Made by a program: the position numbers and the translations under genes. Shown here in pieces: positions 16,761-22,146 of a stretch of 22,185 bases of DNA. Origin of the DNA: a virus. Below the pieces are notes generated by a model. The model worked only from the letters and a program-made list of their open reading frames with translations, had not been told where the DNA came from and did no database searches. The first letter of the stretch is position 1, and each line of letters opens with the position of its first letter. Where the stretch lies: the IMG/VR virus record IMGVR_UViG_3300021959_000445, positions 1 through 22,185 of that record. The stretch is one strand, 5' to 3'.

Positions 16761-17183
16761 TTACTCAAGGTTGCCGGTGATCGTGCCGCTCGTCACGAAG
16801 TTGCAGGTAACAACAACCAGATCACCAGTGGTGGAGGCGATGTCCATGCTGGTGATAATGCCGGCAAAGTTCACCGAGTCGGAACCAGGGGTGCTGCCGG
16901 TGGTGAACAGCTCGAAGGTGGCGTCGGCGGTATCGCCGGTGGTCAGCACGTCCTCGATGAAGCCGGCTTGGCCGGTTGCATCAGCGTTGTAAACCAACTC
17001 GACGGTGCCGGAACCGGAGATCAGGCTGCCAACAAAGGAGCGGAAGGTGTCGCCGTGGTCGGTGACATCAAGGGTGTCTTTGGTAATGTTCAGCGTCCAG
17101 CTGCGGGTGCCAACGATGGTTGCGTTGGTAGTACCAGCGGCATCGAACTGAACAGAACCTTCTTCGCCGCGAAGAATGGCCAT
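16761..17183 (-). CDS. Major tail tube protein (displaced position)
   Basis: The 140 residues have the beta-rich pattern of tube proteins: MAILRGEEGSVQFDAAGTTN, then TRSWTLNITKDTLDVTDHGD and TFRSFVGSLISGSGTVELVY. The 'W-x-L-x-x-x-x-D-x-x-D-V-T' part followed by 'F-x-G-x-x-x-G-x-G' is common in TP901-1/lambda-type tube subunits. It should polymerise around the tape measure. The gene lies between terminase and portal instead of between tail terminator and chaperones, where I find no other tube candidate. A decoration or tube-like accessory protein is an alternative. Confidence 0.75.
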   Translation of the reverse strand: MAILRGEEGSVQFDAAGTTNATIVGTRSWTLNITKDTLDVTDHGDTFRSFVGSLISGSGTVELVYNADATGQAGFIEDVLTTGDTADATFELFTTGSTPGSDSVNFAGIITSMDIASTTGDLVVVTCNFVTSGTITGNLE

Positions 17184-17199
17184 GACTAGACAGTGGAAG

Positions 17200-17211
17200 G
17201 GTCTATAGACC
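17200..17211. promoter_or_regulatory. Perfect 12-bp palindrome before the tail-tube gene
   Basis: GGTCTATAGACC is a perfect palindrome 17 bases upstream of the tube start, in the only sizeable gap of this part of the operon (17184-17255). A TATAGA on the minus strand could serve as a -10 box, although no good -35 lies 17 bases upstream. It may be an operator or a local promoter element. Confidence 0.3.
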
Positions 17212-17239
17212 GGAGTCTAACTCTTTAGTTGTCGTAAAT

Positions 17240-17264
17240 CACGGCAGGATTTCGCTTAGCCGTG
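17240..17264 (-). other. Hairpin over the stop codon of the 116-residue gene
   Basis: CACGGC and GCCGTG form a 6-bp stem with a 13-base loop that holds the stop codon. Only ATTT follows on the minus strand, so it is a weak terminator candidate at most. Confidence 0.25.
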
Positions 17265-17606
17265 GTAACCAGCAACGATGTGTGGGGTCAAAGTAACCGT
17301 TCCAGAAGAAATGGCTGCAATACGCATCCGAATCTTTGTTGCGGCTCTGCCCTCGTAAAAGTAGACGTATTGGCCGGCGCTATTAATGGTTTTGCCGGTG
17401 TCGATTGTGAACCAGCTGCCATTGCCGTTGAAATTGGCTTCCAAGGCAATAGTGAAGTTGGCAGAACTGGTGACGTTTGCAGCAAAACTGTACTGGCTGC
17501 AGTGGGCGTGGACCTCGAACCAGTCGTCAACGGCACTCATGGTGTTGCCGGTGTGCTCGACCGTGTTGGTGAAACGGTCTACAGCTACGGTTCCAATGTT
17601 GGCCAT
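17256..17606 (-). CDS. Beta-rich virion-like protein, unknown
   Basis: The 116 residues are strongly beta in pattern (VAVDRFTNTVEHTGNTM, then FTIALEANFNGNGSWFTIDT and FYEGRAATKIRMRIAAISSG), resembling a jelly-roll or Ig-like fold. A good ribosome-binding site (GGAG, nine bases before ATG) points to high expression. It sits next to the tail-tube-like gene and could be a capsid decoration protein or a second tail component. I do not recognise a named family. It begins 2 bases after the preceding stop. Confidence 0.7.
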   Translation of the reverse strand: MANIGTVAVDRFTNTVEHTGNTMSAVDDWFEVHAHCSQYSFAANVTSSANFTIALEANFNGNGSWFTIDTGKTINSAGQYVYFYEGRAATKIRMRIAAISSGTVTLTPHIVAGYHG

Positions 17607-17608
17607 GG

Positions 17609-17800
17609 TTACTTTCTCCGTTTTTTGGCGGTTTTGGCGGCTTGTTTGAAGGCTTTGGCGGTGGGGGCGCCTTTAGAGCCGGGCTTGCGCATTTTTTCGC
17701 CCGAGCCAGCCTCGATGCGCTTGCGTTTGGCGTTGATATTGGCGTACAAACCCAGTTTTTTCTTGGCTTTTTTCTTCTTATCGCCGTAGTGCTCGGGCAT
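17609..17800 (-). CDS. Very basic small protein found beside phage terminases
   Basis: A 63-residue, Lys/Arg-rich protein: MPEHYGDKKKKAKKKLGLYA, then INAKRKRIEAGSGEKMRKPG and SKGAPTAKAFKQAAKTAKKR. The central 'LYANI-x-AKRKRI-x-x-GSGEKMRKPG-x-KGAPT' pattern is one I know from many marine phage small proteins, usually close to structural or packaging genes. The charge suggests nucleic acid contact, perhaps in packaging, but no function is established to my knowledge. It lies 29 bases after the large-terminase stop. Confidence 0.75.
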   Translation of the reverse strand: MPEHYGDKKKKAKKKLGLYANINAKRKRIEAGSGEKMRKPGSKGAPTAKAFKQAAKTAKKRRK

Positions 17801-17829
17801 AACTACTTTTTGCGGGCGTTACACGCATT

Positions 17830-19080
17830 TTAATAAATACGGTAGGAAGTTTTGCCCAATGTGCCGATTTTTGCCAGGTTAAATTGTTGTAGACACATGT
17901 AGCCGAAGGCGTCGAATGCGTGGTCAACGCCCAAATTCTTGTTGGGGAGGCCAGTTCCAGGTGCGTAGGTGAGTGTGCGGAGGGATTTGATTAACTCTTT
18001 GCAGCGCGGGTGGATGTAGGTGCGGCGGGCTCCAGTTGCATCGAGGAGGGCGGTGTTGACGCAGGTGATTTTGTCGCGGATTTTCCAGGGTGCTTTGGGG
18101 CTGGAGACGTTGAAACCGCTGCGGCGCAAGATGTTGTGGTCCGTGAGGCCGACACCGCTGGTTTTGCGGGCGCCACCCGTGGGGTCGGGGCAGGCAATAA
18201 TGCGGCGCTCCACGCCGAAACGGCGGGTGACTTCTTCCGCGAAATCCCACGTGGTGGCGCCACCCGTCAGCATGATTTCGTCGAACACGTAGAGGTTGTC
18301 GTCCTTGCGGACGGCGCAGATGCCTGACATTGGGTCGACGTTGAAGTCCACTCCAAGCAGGACCGGCAGGACGCTGATGTCTTCGGCTTCGGTGCTGATG
18401 TTTTCGTCGCCGAAACTGACCGCTACCAGGCCCGAAAGGTTCTCGAAGCTGGCCTCGAATTCTTGGCGGAAGGTGCGGGCGTCGAGTTGGCCACGGGCGG
18501 CTTCGATTTCTTCGGGCGGGACGTTGTCGCCGTCGATTGTCGTGAATTGCCACCGGCTCCAGTCGTCGTCGCCGCTGTCGGCGTATTGCCAGAGTTCGTA
18601 GAACCAGCTGGCCGTGCCGTCGGGGGTGGAGATGAAGAGTGCCCAGCCCTGTTTGTCGGCCAAGGCGGGGCGGATGACTTCGAACCAGACTTCGCTCGAC
18701 ATGAAGGCGGCTTCGTCGAGGACGACGCCAGCGAGGCTTCTACCCCGCAGGGCCATCGCGTTCTCTGTGCCCTTCAACTCGATCGTTGAGCCGTTTACTA
18801 GCTCGATCTTCAGGTCCGTCTCGTTCTTTGACTTGATCCAGGCTTTCGGGACCAGCTTCTTCATCACCTTCCAAGCGATGTCCTTCGCCATCCGGTATGT
18901 AGGGGCCGCGTAGAAAAAAGTTTCCCCCGGTCTTTCGATTGCTCCACGCAATAATTCGATGCACGAGAGGTAGCTCTTGCCGAAACGTCTACCCGCTACT
19001 AACACCCGGAAGCGTTTGCGACTGTTAAATACTTCGCCTTGGGCATATCGGAGGTTGAGTGTTCCAGCCGCCGTCGTCAT
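17830..19080 (-). CDS. terL: Terminase large subunit (packaging ATPase and nuclease)
   Basis: The N-terminal ATPase has a Walker A motif GRRFGKS at 30-36, an adenine-side AAPTYRMAKDIAW at 58-70, Walker B VVLDEAA at 119-125 (D122, E123) and motif III FISTPDG at 149-155. The C-terminal RNase H-like nuclease shows D245 (GVDFNVDP), D299 (CPDPTGG) and D386/D390 (VDHAFDAFGY). All motifs appear intact, and 416 residues is usual for the compact class. It pumps DNA into the head through the portal and cuts the concatemer. No clear ribosome-binding site precedes the ATG. The upstream gap holds GTAC-rich repeats that could control it. Confidence 0.95.
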   Translation of the reverse strand: MTTAAGTLNLRYAQGEVFNSRKRFRVLVAGRRFGKSYLSCIELLRGAIERPGETFFYAAPTYRMAKDIAWKVMKKLVPKAWIKSKNETDLKIELVNGSTIELKGTENAMALRGRSLAGVVLDEAAFMSSEVWFEVIRPALADKQGWALFISTPDGTASWFYELWQYADSGDDDWSRWQFTTIDGDNVPPEEIEAARGQLDARTFRQEFEASFENLSGLVAVSFGDENISTEAEDISVLPVLLGVDFNVDPMSGICAVRKDDNLYVFDEIMLTGGATTWDFAEEVTRRFGVERRIIACPDPTGGARKTSGVGLTDHNILRRSGFNVSSPKAPWKIRDKITCVNTALLDATGARRTYIHPRCKELIKSLRTLTYAPGTGLPNKNLGVDHAFDAFGYMCLQQFNLAKIGTLGKTSYRIY

Positions 19081-19186
19081 TTGTATTTTTAGGGGTACTT
19101 TCTAGGGTATTACAGAAATCGCAACCCTACCCCCCTGTAGTACAGAAGAAAGAAATGCGGATATATCAGTAGGTTCCCCGCACCCC

Positions 19187-19300
19187 CGTACAAACGTACT
19201 ATTTTTGCAACACTCCCCCCTATTGAGAATAGTACGGGTGTACTCCCAAGAGATTTATAAAATACTTGGGAGTATCCGTGTACTAACGTACAGCTGTACT
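19187..19300. promoter_or_regulatory. Cluster of LexA-box-like GTAC-N4-GTAC sites upstream of terL
   Basis: Four GTAC-N4-GTAC units occur within 114 bases: 19188-19199, 19232-19243, 19280-19291 and 19288-19299, the last two sharing a half-site. With flanks, three fit the reported cyanobacterial LexA consensus RGTACNNNDGTWCB: AGTACGTTTGTACG (minus), AGTACGGGTGTACT (plus) and AGTACAGCTGTACG (minus). An AT-rich TATAAA lies between them on the minus strand at 19254-19259 and could be a -10 box. LexA or a phage-encoded relative may repress transcription into terL and the structural genes. Confidence 0.6.
19231..19284. repeat. Large imperfect inverted repeat
   Basis: Two 20-base arms (19231-19250 and 19265-19284) match at 16 of 20 positions, with a perfect inner stem of 10 (TACTCCCAAG / CTTGGGAGTA) and matching AGTAC / GTACT ends. 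The 14-base loop is AT-rich. It overlaps two of the LexA-like sites. There is no T-run, so an operator, packaging site or attenuator is more likely than a simple terminator. Confidence 0.7.
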
Positions 19301-19307
19301 ACTCCGC

Positions 19308-19427
19308 CTAGCGGTGGTGATCTGCCCACAGACAGACAGCACCGGCAGCAGCGAGGCCGCAAGCGATTGGCAGGGCTGCGGTGGATGCAGCGCCAGCGAA
19401 GAACAGGCAGGCGGAGGTTTTGAGCAT
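19308..19427 (-). CDS. Tiny membrane peptide (39 residues), unknown
   Basis: A short frame between the two terminase genes reads MLKTSACLFFAGAASTAALP and continues with a second hydrophobic run to WADHHR. It has a basic start and one long apolar stretch, so a single membrane helix or signal-like segment is likely. A hairpin ends one base before its ATG, which leaves no obvious ribosome-binding site. It could be a small holin-like or regulatory peptide, or chance. No family is recognised. Confidence 0.35.
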   Translation of the reverse strand: MLKTSACLFFAGAASTAALPIACGLAAAGAVCLWADHHR

Positions 19428-19428
19428 T

Positions 19429-19452
19429 GGGAAGTTGTCCCGTACAACTCCC
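19429..19452 (-). other. Hairpin between terS-like gene and the tiny membrane ORF
   Basis: ACAACTCCC pairs with GGGAAGTTGT, with one bulged base and a five-base loop. On the minus strand it ends one base before the ATG of the 39-residue frame, so it could block that start or weakly end terS-like transcription. No T-run follows. Confidence 0.4.
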
Positions 19453-19535
19453 ATAGTGTATCACAGAACAGAGCAGACCGCGAGCGGGTAGGCGTGCCAG
19501 CCGCAACGGCTACCTGGGGTAGTGGTTCGGGTGTA

Positions 19536-19994
19536 CTACTCCCGGCTGCGCTTGTCGTCGATGGAGATATTGAGGGTCGGAGCGGCTGCGGCTGCGGCCT
19601 CCGGTGCAACCTCCCCAGCAACCATGCCTAGGTCGCGCATGAGCAACTGCGCTGTGCCGATCTGGCCCTTGCGTAGCGCCAGCTCGATTGCCCGGAATCT
19701 CATGCCCTGGAGACGTGAGACTACGGACTGCCTATCTTGCTCCCAATCCTTCTCATTCCACTGTTTGACCTCTTCCCAGTCGCGCCAAGCTGTAGCTTCG
19801 GCGATACTTTCACGATCAGAGTGATCTAGCACCAGTTGGCGGACAGTCAAACCCGATAACTGCCGCTTGTAGAGCCTCTTCCTACGCTCCTCAATTACCG
19901 CGTCAGGGTTCCGCTTCCCGTAAGGTCGGGCCTTCTTTACCTCTTGCCCTTCCGAATCGCTCACGGTTCCAGTCACTAACTGTTGTGAACCCAT
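19536..19994 (-). CDS. terS: Probable terminase small subunit
   Basis: I choose the ATG at 19994 (MGSQQLVTGTVSDSEGQEV) because AAAGG lies five bases upstream and the frame before it looks like noise and crosses a terminator. The 152 residues have a basic N-part (KKARPYGKRNPDAVIEERRK), a likely helix-turn-helix (RQLSGLTVRQLVLDH at 45-59), a charged helical middle and a LALRKGQIGTAQLLMRDLGM helix. An Ala-rich linker and beta tail (PTLNISIDDK) follow. This order, a DNA-binding N-part with a helical oligomer core and a short tail, and the place upstream of terL fit the small terminase that recognises viral DNA. The 540-base distance to terL is unusually large. Confidence 0.65.
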   Translation of the reverse strand: MGSQQLVTGTVSDSEGQEVKKARPYGKRNPDAVIEERRKRLYKRQLSGLTVRQLVLDHSDRESIAEATAWRDWEEVKQWNEKDWEQDRQSVVSRLQGMRFRAIELALRKGQIGTAQLLMRDLGMVAGEVAPEAAAAAAPTLNISIDDKRSRE

Positions 19995-20052
19995 GCTAAC
20001 CTTTGCGGCCTCAATCGTTTGCAAGTGAGCGAAGCGAACGCCGCAAACAAAA

Positions 20053-20072
20053 GCCCGGCAACTAGGCCGGGC
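20053..20072 (-). terminator. Rho-independent terminator of the 88-residue gene
   Basis: A perfect 7-bp stem (GCCCGGC / GCCGGGC) with a six-base loop is followed on the minus strand by TTTTGTTTG. It lies 24 bases after the stop of the 20096-20362 gene and 59 bases before the terS-like start, so terS probably needs its own promoter or read-through. Confidence 0.85.
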
Positions 20073-20088
20073 GACTAGGTGAGCAGTT

Positions 20089-20382
20089 GCGCCAGTTAGA
20101 AGCCGATGGCGTAGGTATCTGCGTCGATGCTGTGGCAGGTGACGCAAGACCACTCAACGCCGCCCTTGGTTGCTGCCCGAAGCGCTGCGGTGATCGGTCC
20201 CTCGTCAAAGGTGGCCGAAGCGCGCCACGTTGTCTCGCTGTCGCGTTTGATGGAAGCGAGCCAGCGACTGCCGCGAGTGTTGGTCGGTCCGGCGTAGCGC
20301 ACCACTGCACAAGCTGTAGAGCCTGAGACGTAGGAGCCGGTCCACTGGAAAGTCTGAGCCATGATGCGATCGCGCCAGTTAG
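20089..20382. repeat. 11-bp direct repeat flanking the 88-residue gene
   Basis: GCGCCAGTTAG occurs at 20089-20099, over the stop codon, and at 20372-20382, just before the start. The gene and its terminator thus look like a compact cassette. The second copy also forms a small CGCGC / GCGCG hairpin and touches the HIP1 octamer GCGATCGC at 20366-20373, the only full one I noticed. Confidence 0.5.
20096..20362 (-). CDS. Small protein of unknown function (moron-like cassette)
   Basis: The 88 residues begin MAQTFQWTGSYVSGSTACAV and include ASIKRDSETTWRASATFDEG and VEWSCVTCHSIDADTYAIGF. The pattern is alternating small beta strands with a CVTCH motif near the end. CxxC-H recalls haem or zinc sites, but one copy without other context proves nothing. 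It stands alone with its own terminator and short flanking repeats. No family is recognised. The start ATG is supported by gene size and lack of other in-frame starts. Confidence 0.6.
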   Translation of the reverse strand: MAQTFQWTGSYVSGSTACAVVRYAGPTNTRGSRWLASIKRDSETTWRASATFDEGPITAALRAATKGGVEWSCVTCHSIDADTYAIGF

Positions 20383-20431
20383 CGCGGGTGAGGTTGTCTT
20401 GTGAAACAATACAGACGCAAGCGGCCTGCTG

Positions 20432-20728
20432 TCAAATCCCCAGATACAGGAAGTCGTAGGCGCCGGGTTCCTCTGCGCAGTTGCAGGCCCATGTCCAAAG
20501 CACGCGGGCTCGGTTCTCTTGGTGGTCGCACAGCTGAGAAGCGTCCCAGCAACCAAACTCCCGGAGATACCCACGAAACAACCAGGCGGGACCGTCAAAG
20601 CTCAGGCGATCCAACCAGAAGGCAACGGCATCATCGACCGAGCCCTGAGCGCTGCAATCTGCAATGCACTCAAGCGGCAACTGGCGGCGAGCGTTGCGGC
20701 CATCAAACCACTGATTCCGATAGGTCAC
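20432..20728 (-). CDS. Small acidic protein, unknown, coupled to upstream gene
   Basis: A 98-residue acidic protein, rich in Trp, Cys and Asp: MTYRNQWFDGRNARRQLPLE, then DDAVAFWLDRLSFDGPAWLF and RENQ-free C-part VLWTWACNCAEEPGAYDFLY. Four cysteines are present (two in the N-half, two or three later), but no regular metal spacing is visible. Its ATG overlaps the stop of the upstream gene (ATGA), strong support for a real two-gene unit. No function can be assigned. The opposite-strand frame here is Arg-rich and rejected. Confidence 0.65.
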   Translation of the reverse strand: MTYRNQWFDGRNARRQLPLECIADCSAQGSVDDAVAFWLDRLSFDGPAWLFRGYLREFGCWDASQLCDHQENRARVLWTWACNCAEEPGAYDFLYLGI

Positions 20729-21027
20729 TTGGTCGCCTCTTTAGCAAAGCGGAGCGCGGTGTAACCCGTGACAGAAGGCCAGGCGCTGAACTCGTGCGGC
20801 CTATCAGTAGCCACAAAAACCACTTGCCAACCTCCTGTGCTGACCATGGTTCCATGCTCGGGGTTGATCCGGTAAAGCTCGCGTTCAGACTGGCCACGGA
20901 TCCAGTCAGCCGCTGATTCATCGCTCTGGTACACGACGTGCGGATTGACCAGGCGCACAGCTTGGGCGACATACTGCAAGCTTGGCTCATCCCAAGTGAC
21001 GCGGGGCCAGGGTCGTTCGTTTGTCAT
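20725..21027 (-). CDS. Small protein of unknown function, first gene of minus operon
   Basis: I place the start at the ATG at 21027 (MTNERPWPRVTWDEPSLQYV), since the longer frame begins at a TTG without a ribosome-binding site. The 100 residues contain VRLVNPHVVYQSDESAADWI and a beta run GGWQVVFVATDRPHEFS. The mix of helix and strand suggests a compact alpha/beta fold. The start codon lies inside one arm of an inverted repeat, so its translation could depend on RNA structure. It is coupled to the next gene by an ATGA overlap. No family is recognised. Confidence 0.65.
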   Translation of the reverse strand: MTNERPWPRVTWDEPSLQYVAQAVRLVNPHVVYQSDESAADWIRGQSERELYRINPEHGTMVSTGGWQVVFVATDRPHEFSAWPSVTGYTALRFAKEATK

Positions 21028-21083
21028 GATGCTCAGTCGAGCGGTACTGCCAAACAGTACAGCATCATTCAGCAAGCGGTCAA
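21026..21083 (-). promoter_or_regulatory. Promoter with overlapping dyad for the minus operon
   Basis: On the minus strand TTGACC (21083-21078) and TACTGT (21059-21054) are 18 bases apart, a good sigma-70-type promoter. The -10 box lies within the dyad GTACTG-ccaaa-CAGTAC at 21044-21060. An outer pair ATGATGCT (21026-21033) and AGCATCAT (21061-21068) extends it with a ten-base bulge. A repressor site is likely. In RNA the same repeat would fold over the start codon at 21027. Confidence 0.55.
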
Positions 21084-21129
21084 GCTCGCGTCCCGTGCTA
21101 GTGTTTAACAGTTAGCCTCACTTGGCAAC

Positions 21130-21576
21130 ATGCCCTCCACATTCAGCACCACCGAGCCAGCGCTAACCCGTACCAAGGCCCGCAAACAAGCGGCAAAGGA
21201 TGCCAGACAAGCGGAGCGGGACCAGATTCGTGACCAGAAGCGTCAGCTACGCGACCTTTGCTACATAGCCGAGCACCAGACAATCCCGGCCGCCATGGCC
21301 CAGGAGTTCTGGCAGCAGCTGATCCAGCTACAGCACGAACACGGCAAGGAAGGCACCACGGAGTTCTGGTGGGCCATCGTGCCCAAGTGGGAGCAGATCC
21401 AGCTAGGCCGTGGTGGTGGCTTGTGCCCTGACTCGATGCGGCCAGCCAATGCCCCAAGCCTCAGCGAGACTCACAAGCGGGTTGCCGCTGCCCTTGAACG
21501 TGCCAGCCACAACACCCGGACGCTGGACGCTTCGCAAGTGCTCCAAGCTTGGGCACTCGAAGACGGCACCGTCTGA
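21130..21576 (+). CDS. Basic helical protein, unknown (first plus-strand gene)
   Basis: The 148 residues begin MPSTFSTTEPALTRTKARKQ and continue as a strongly charged helix (KDARQAERDQIRDQKRQLRD), then FWQQLIQLQHEHGKEGTTEF and WWAIVPKWEQIQLG. A coiled coil at about 12-45 is likely. The gene is divergent from the minus operon, with only 102 bases between starts, and no clear ribosome-binding site is seen. The direction change suggests it belongs to the early module. No family is recognised; a DNA-binding or replication-linked role is possible but unproven. Confidence 0.6.
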   Translation: MPSTFSTTEPALTRTKARKQAAKDARQAERDQIRDQKRQLRDLCYIAEHQTIPAAMAQEFWQQLIQLQHEHGKEGTTEFWWAIVPKWEQIQLGRGGGLCPDSMRPANAPSLSETHKRVAAALERASHNTRTLDASQVLQAWALEDGTV

Positions 21577-21578
21577 GG

Positions 21579-21604
21579 TTTTCCACAGTTTCCACATTTC
21601 CACA
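21579..21604 (+). repeat. Three tandem DnaA-box-like repeats
   Basis: TTTTCCACA (21579), GTTTCCACA (21588) and ATTTCCACA (21596) follow each other at 9- and 8-base steps. The first equals the DnaA box reported for cyanobacteria and the others differ at the first base. They lie directly after a stop codon, in the 40-base gap between two plus-strand genes. They may be part of a replication origin or an operator. Confidence 0.55.
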
Positions 21605-21616
21605 ACCCCAGAAATT

Positions 21617-21871
21617 ATGCGCATTGACACCAGGCAGGGCCAAACCCTCACCGTCTCGCTTGAAGCACTCCAGCGAATACCTGGGGGCCATCCTGAGCCC
21701 ATAGTGGAGTTCAGGTATCCCGGTGGGATTCTGTGCTCCAGCTACTACCTTTCAACCTTCCTAGCTGTCCCGGATGGCCTCTGCCTAGAGGGTGACCGTT
21801 TTATGCGGCAGGATCTCAGCTCCAGTGCTGTTGCAAGCGTAAAAGCTTGGATTGAGCAGGCCACGGCCTGA
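21617..21871 (+). CDS. Small protein of unknown function
   Basis: I choose the ATG at 21617 because the frame upstream overlaps the preceding gene and looks non-coding. The 84 residues read MRIDTRQGQTLTVSLEALQR, then EPIVEFRYPGGILCSSYYLS and end SAVASVKAWIEQATA. Short strands are followed by a C-terminal helix. It lies 40 bases after the preceding gene, separated by the tandem repeats, and a hairpin follows its stop. No family is recognised. There is no strong ribosome-binding site, as is common in cyanobacteria. Confidence 0.65.
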   Translation: MRIDTRQGQTLTVSLEALQRIPGGHPEPIVEFRYPGGILCSSYYLSTFLAVPDGLCLEGDRFMRQDLSSSAVASVKAWIEQATA

Positions 21872-21883
21872 AGCCCCAGCCCT

Positions 21884-21900
21884 GCCCTAACCGGTAGGGC
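21884..21900 (+). terminator. Possible terminator hairpin after the plus-strand genes
   Basis: GCCCTA and TAGGGC form a perfect 6-bp stem with a five-base loop 12 bases after the stop of the 84-residue gene. Only a weak TCCTTACTTCC follows, so termination is uncertain. It lies between convergent genes. Confidence 0.5.
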
Positions 21901-21948
21901 TCCTTACTTCCTTACGGGTGAGACTCACGGGACCCGTTTGAGACAGCC

Positions 21949-22089
21949 TCACCGCTTGGACCGCCTACGCTTCTTAGCTCCAGCCACTCCCTCCCTTACG
22001 GTGCCGTCAGGTTCTTTGTCGCCCAGTAGGACCGCCAAGCCATAGAGGCCGATGAGGATGCCAGCGAGAATCAGCATTGCTCCAGCCAT
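21949..22089 (-). CDS. Small single-pass membrane protein, unknown
   Basis: A 46-residue frame begins MAGAMLILAGILIGLYGLAV with a clear membrane helix at 4-23. A short acidic part (GDKEPDGT) and a very basic tail ending KKRRRSKR follow. The basic tail should stay in the cytoplasm. The length and layout recall small holin- or spanin-like or phage membrane peptides, but no lysis partner is seen here. The gene converges on the plus-strand pair, and three direct repeats lie directly upstream. No family is recognised. Confidence 0.5.
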   Translation of the reverse strand: MAGAMLILAGILIGLYGLAVLLGDKEPDGTVREGVAGAKKRRRSKR

Positions 22090-22092
22090 CGC

Positions 22093-22146
22093 TATGAATG
22101 GCGAATTTCTTACACAGTATGAATGGAGTTTTTAGGCTATGAATGG
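22093..22146. repeat. Three TATGAATGG direct repeats (iteron- or operator-like)
   Basis: TATGAATGG occurs at 22093, 22118 and 22138, each followed by G and an AT-rich tail (GCGAATTTC, AGTTTTTAG, CGTTTTTGT). Steps are 25 and 20 bases, close to two helical turns. They lie directly before the start of the 46-residue membrane-protein gene on the minus strand, where CCATTCATA copies could be activator, repressor or initiator sites. More copies may lie beyond the window edge. Confidence 0.6.

Noticed and set aside
19187-19300. Reading the GTAC repeats as NtcA sites
   Set aside because: NtcA needs GTA-N8-TAC; here the spacing is GTA-N6-TAC, which fits LexA instead.
19314-19631. A plus-strand frame leading right from the LexA-like region, which could have been an SOS-controlled gene
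   Set aside because: It is low-complexity and runs antisense into the terS-like gene; no start site support.
19995-20153. A longer start for the terS-like gene, adding 53 residues
   Set aside because: The extension is Arg/His-rich noise, crosses a rho-independent terminator, and the internal ATG has a ribosome-binding site.
20401-20916. A 171-codon plus-strand frame over the coupled minus-strand pair
   Set aside because: It is Arg-rich with no domain signal, while the minus pair has an ATGA overlap and balanced composition.
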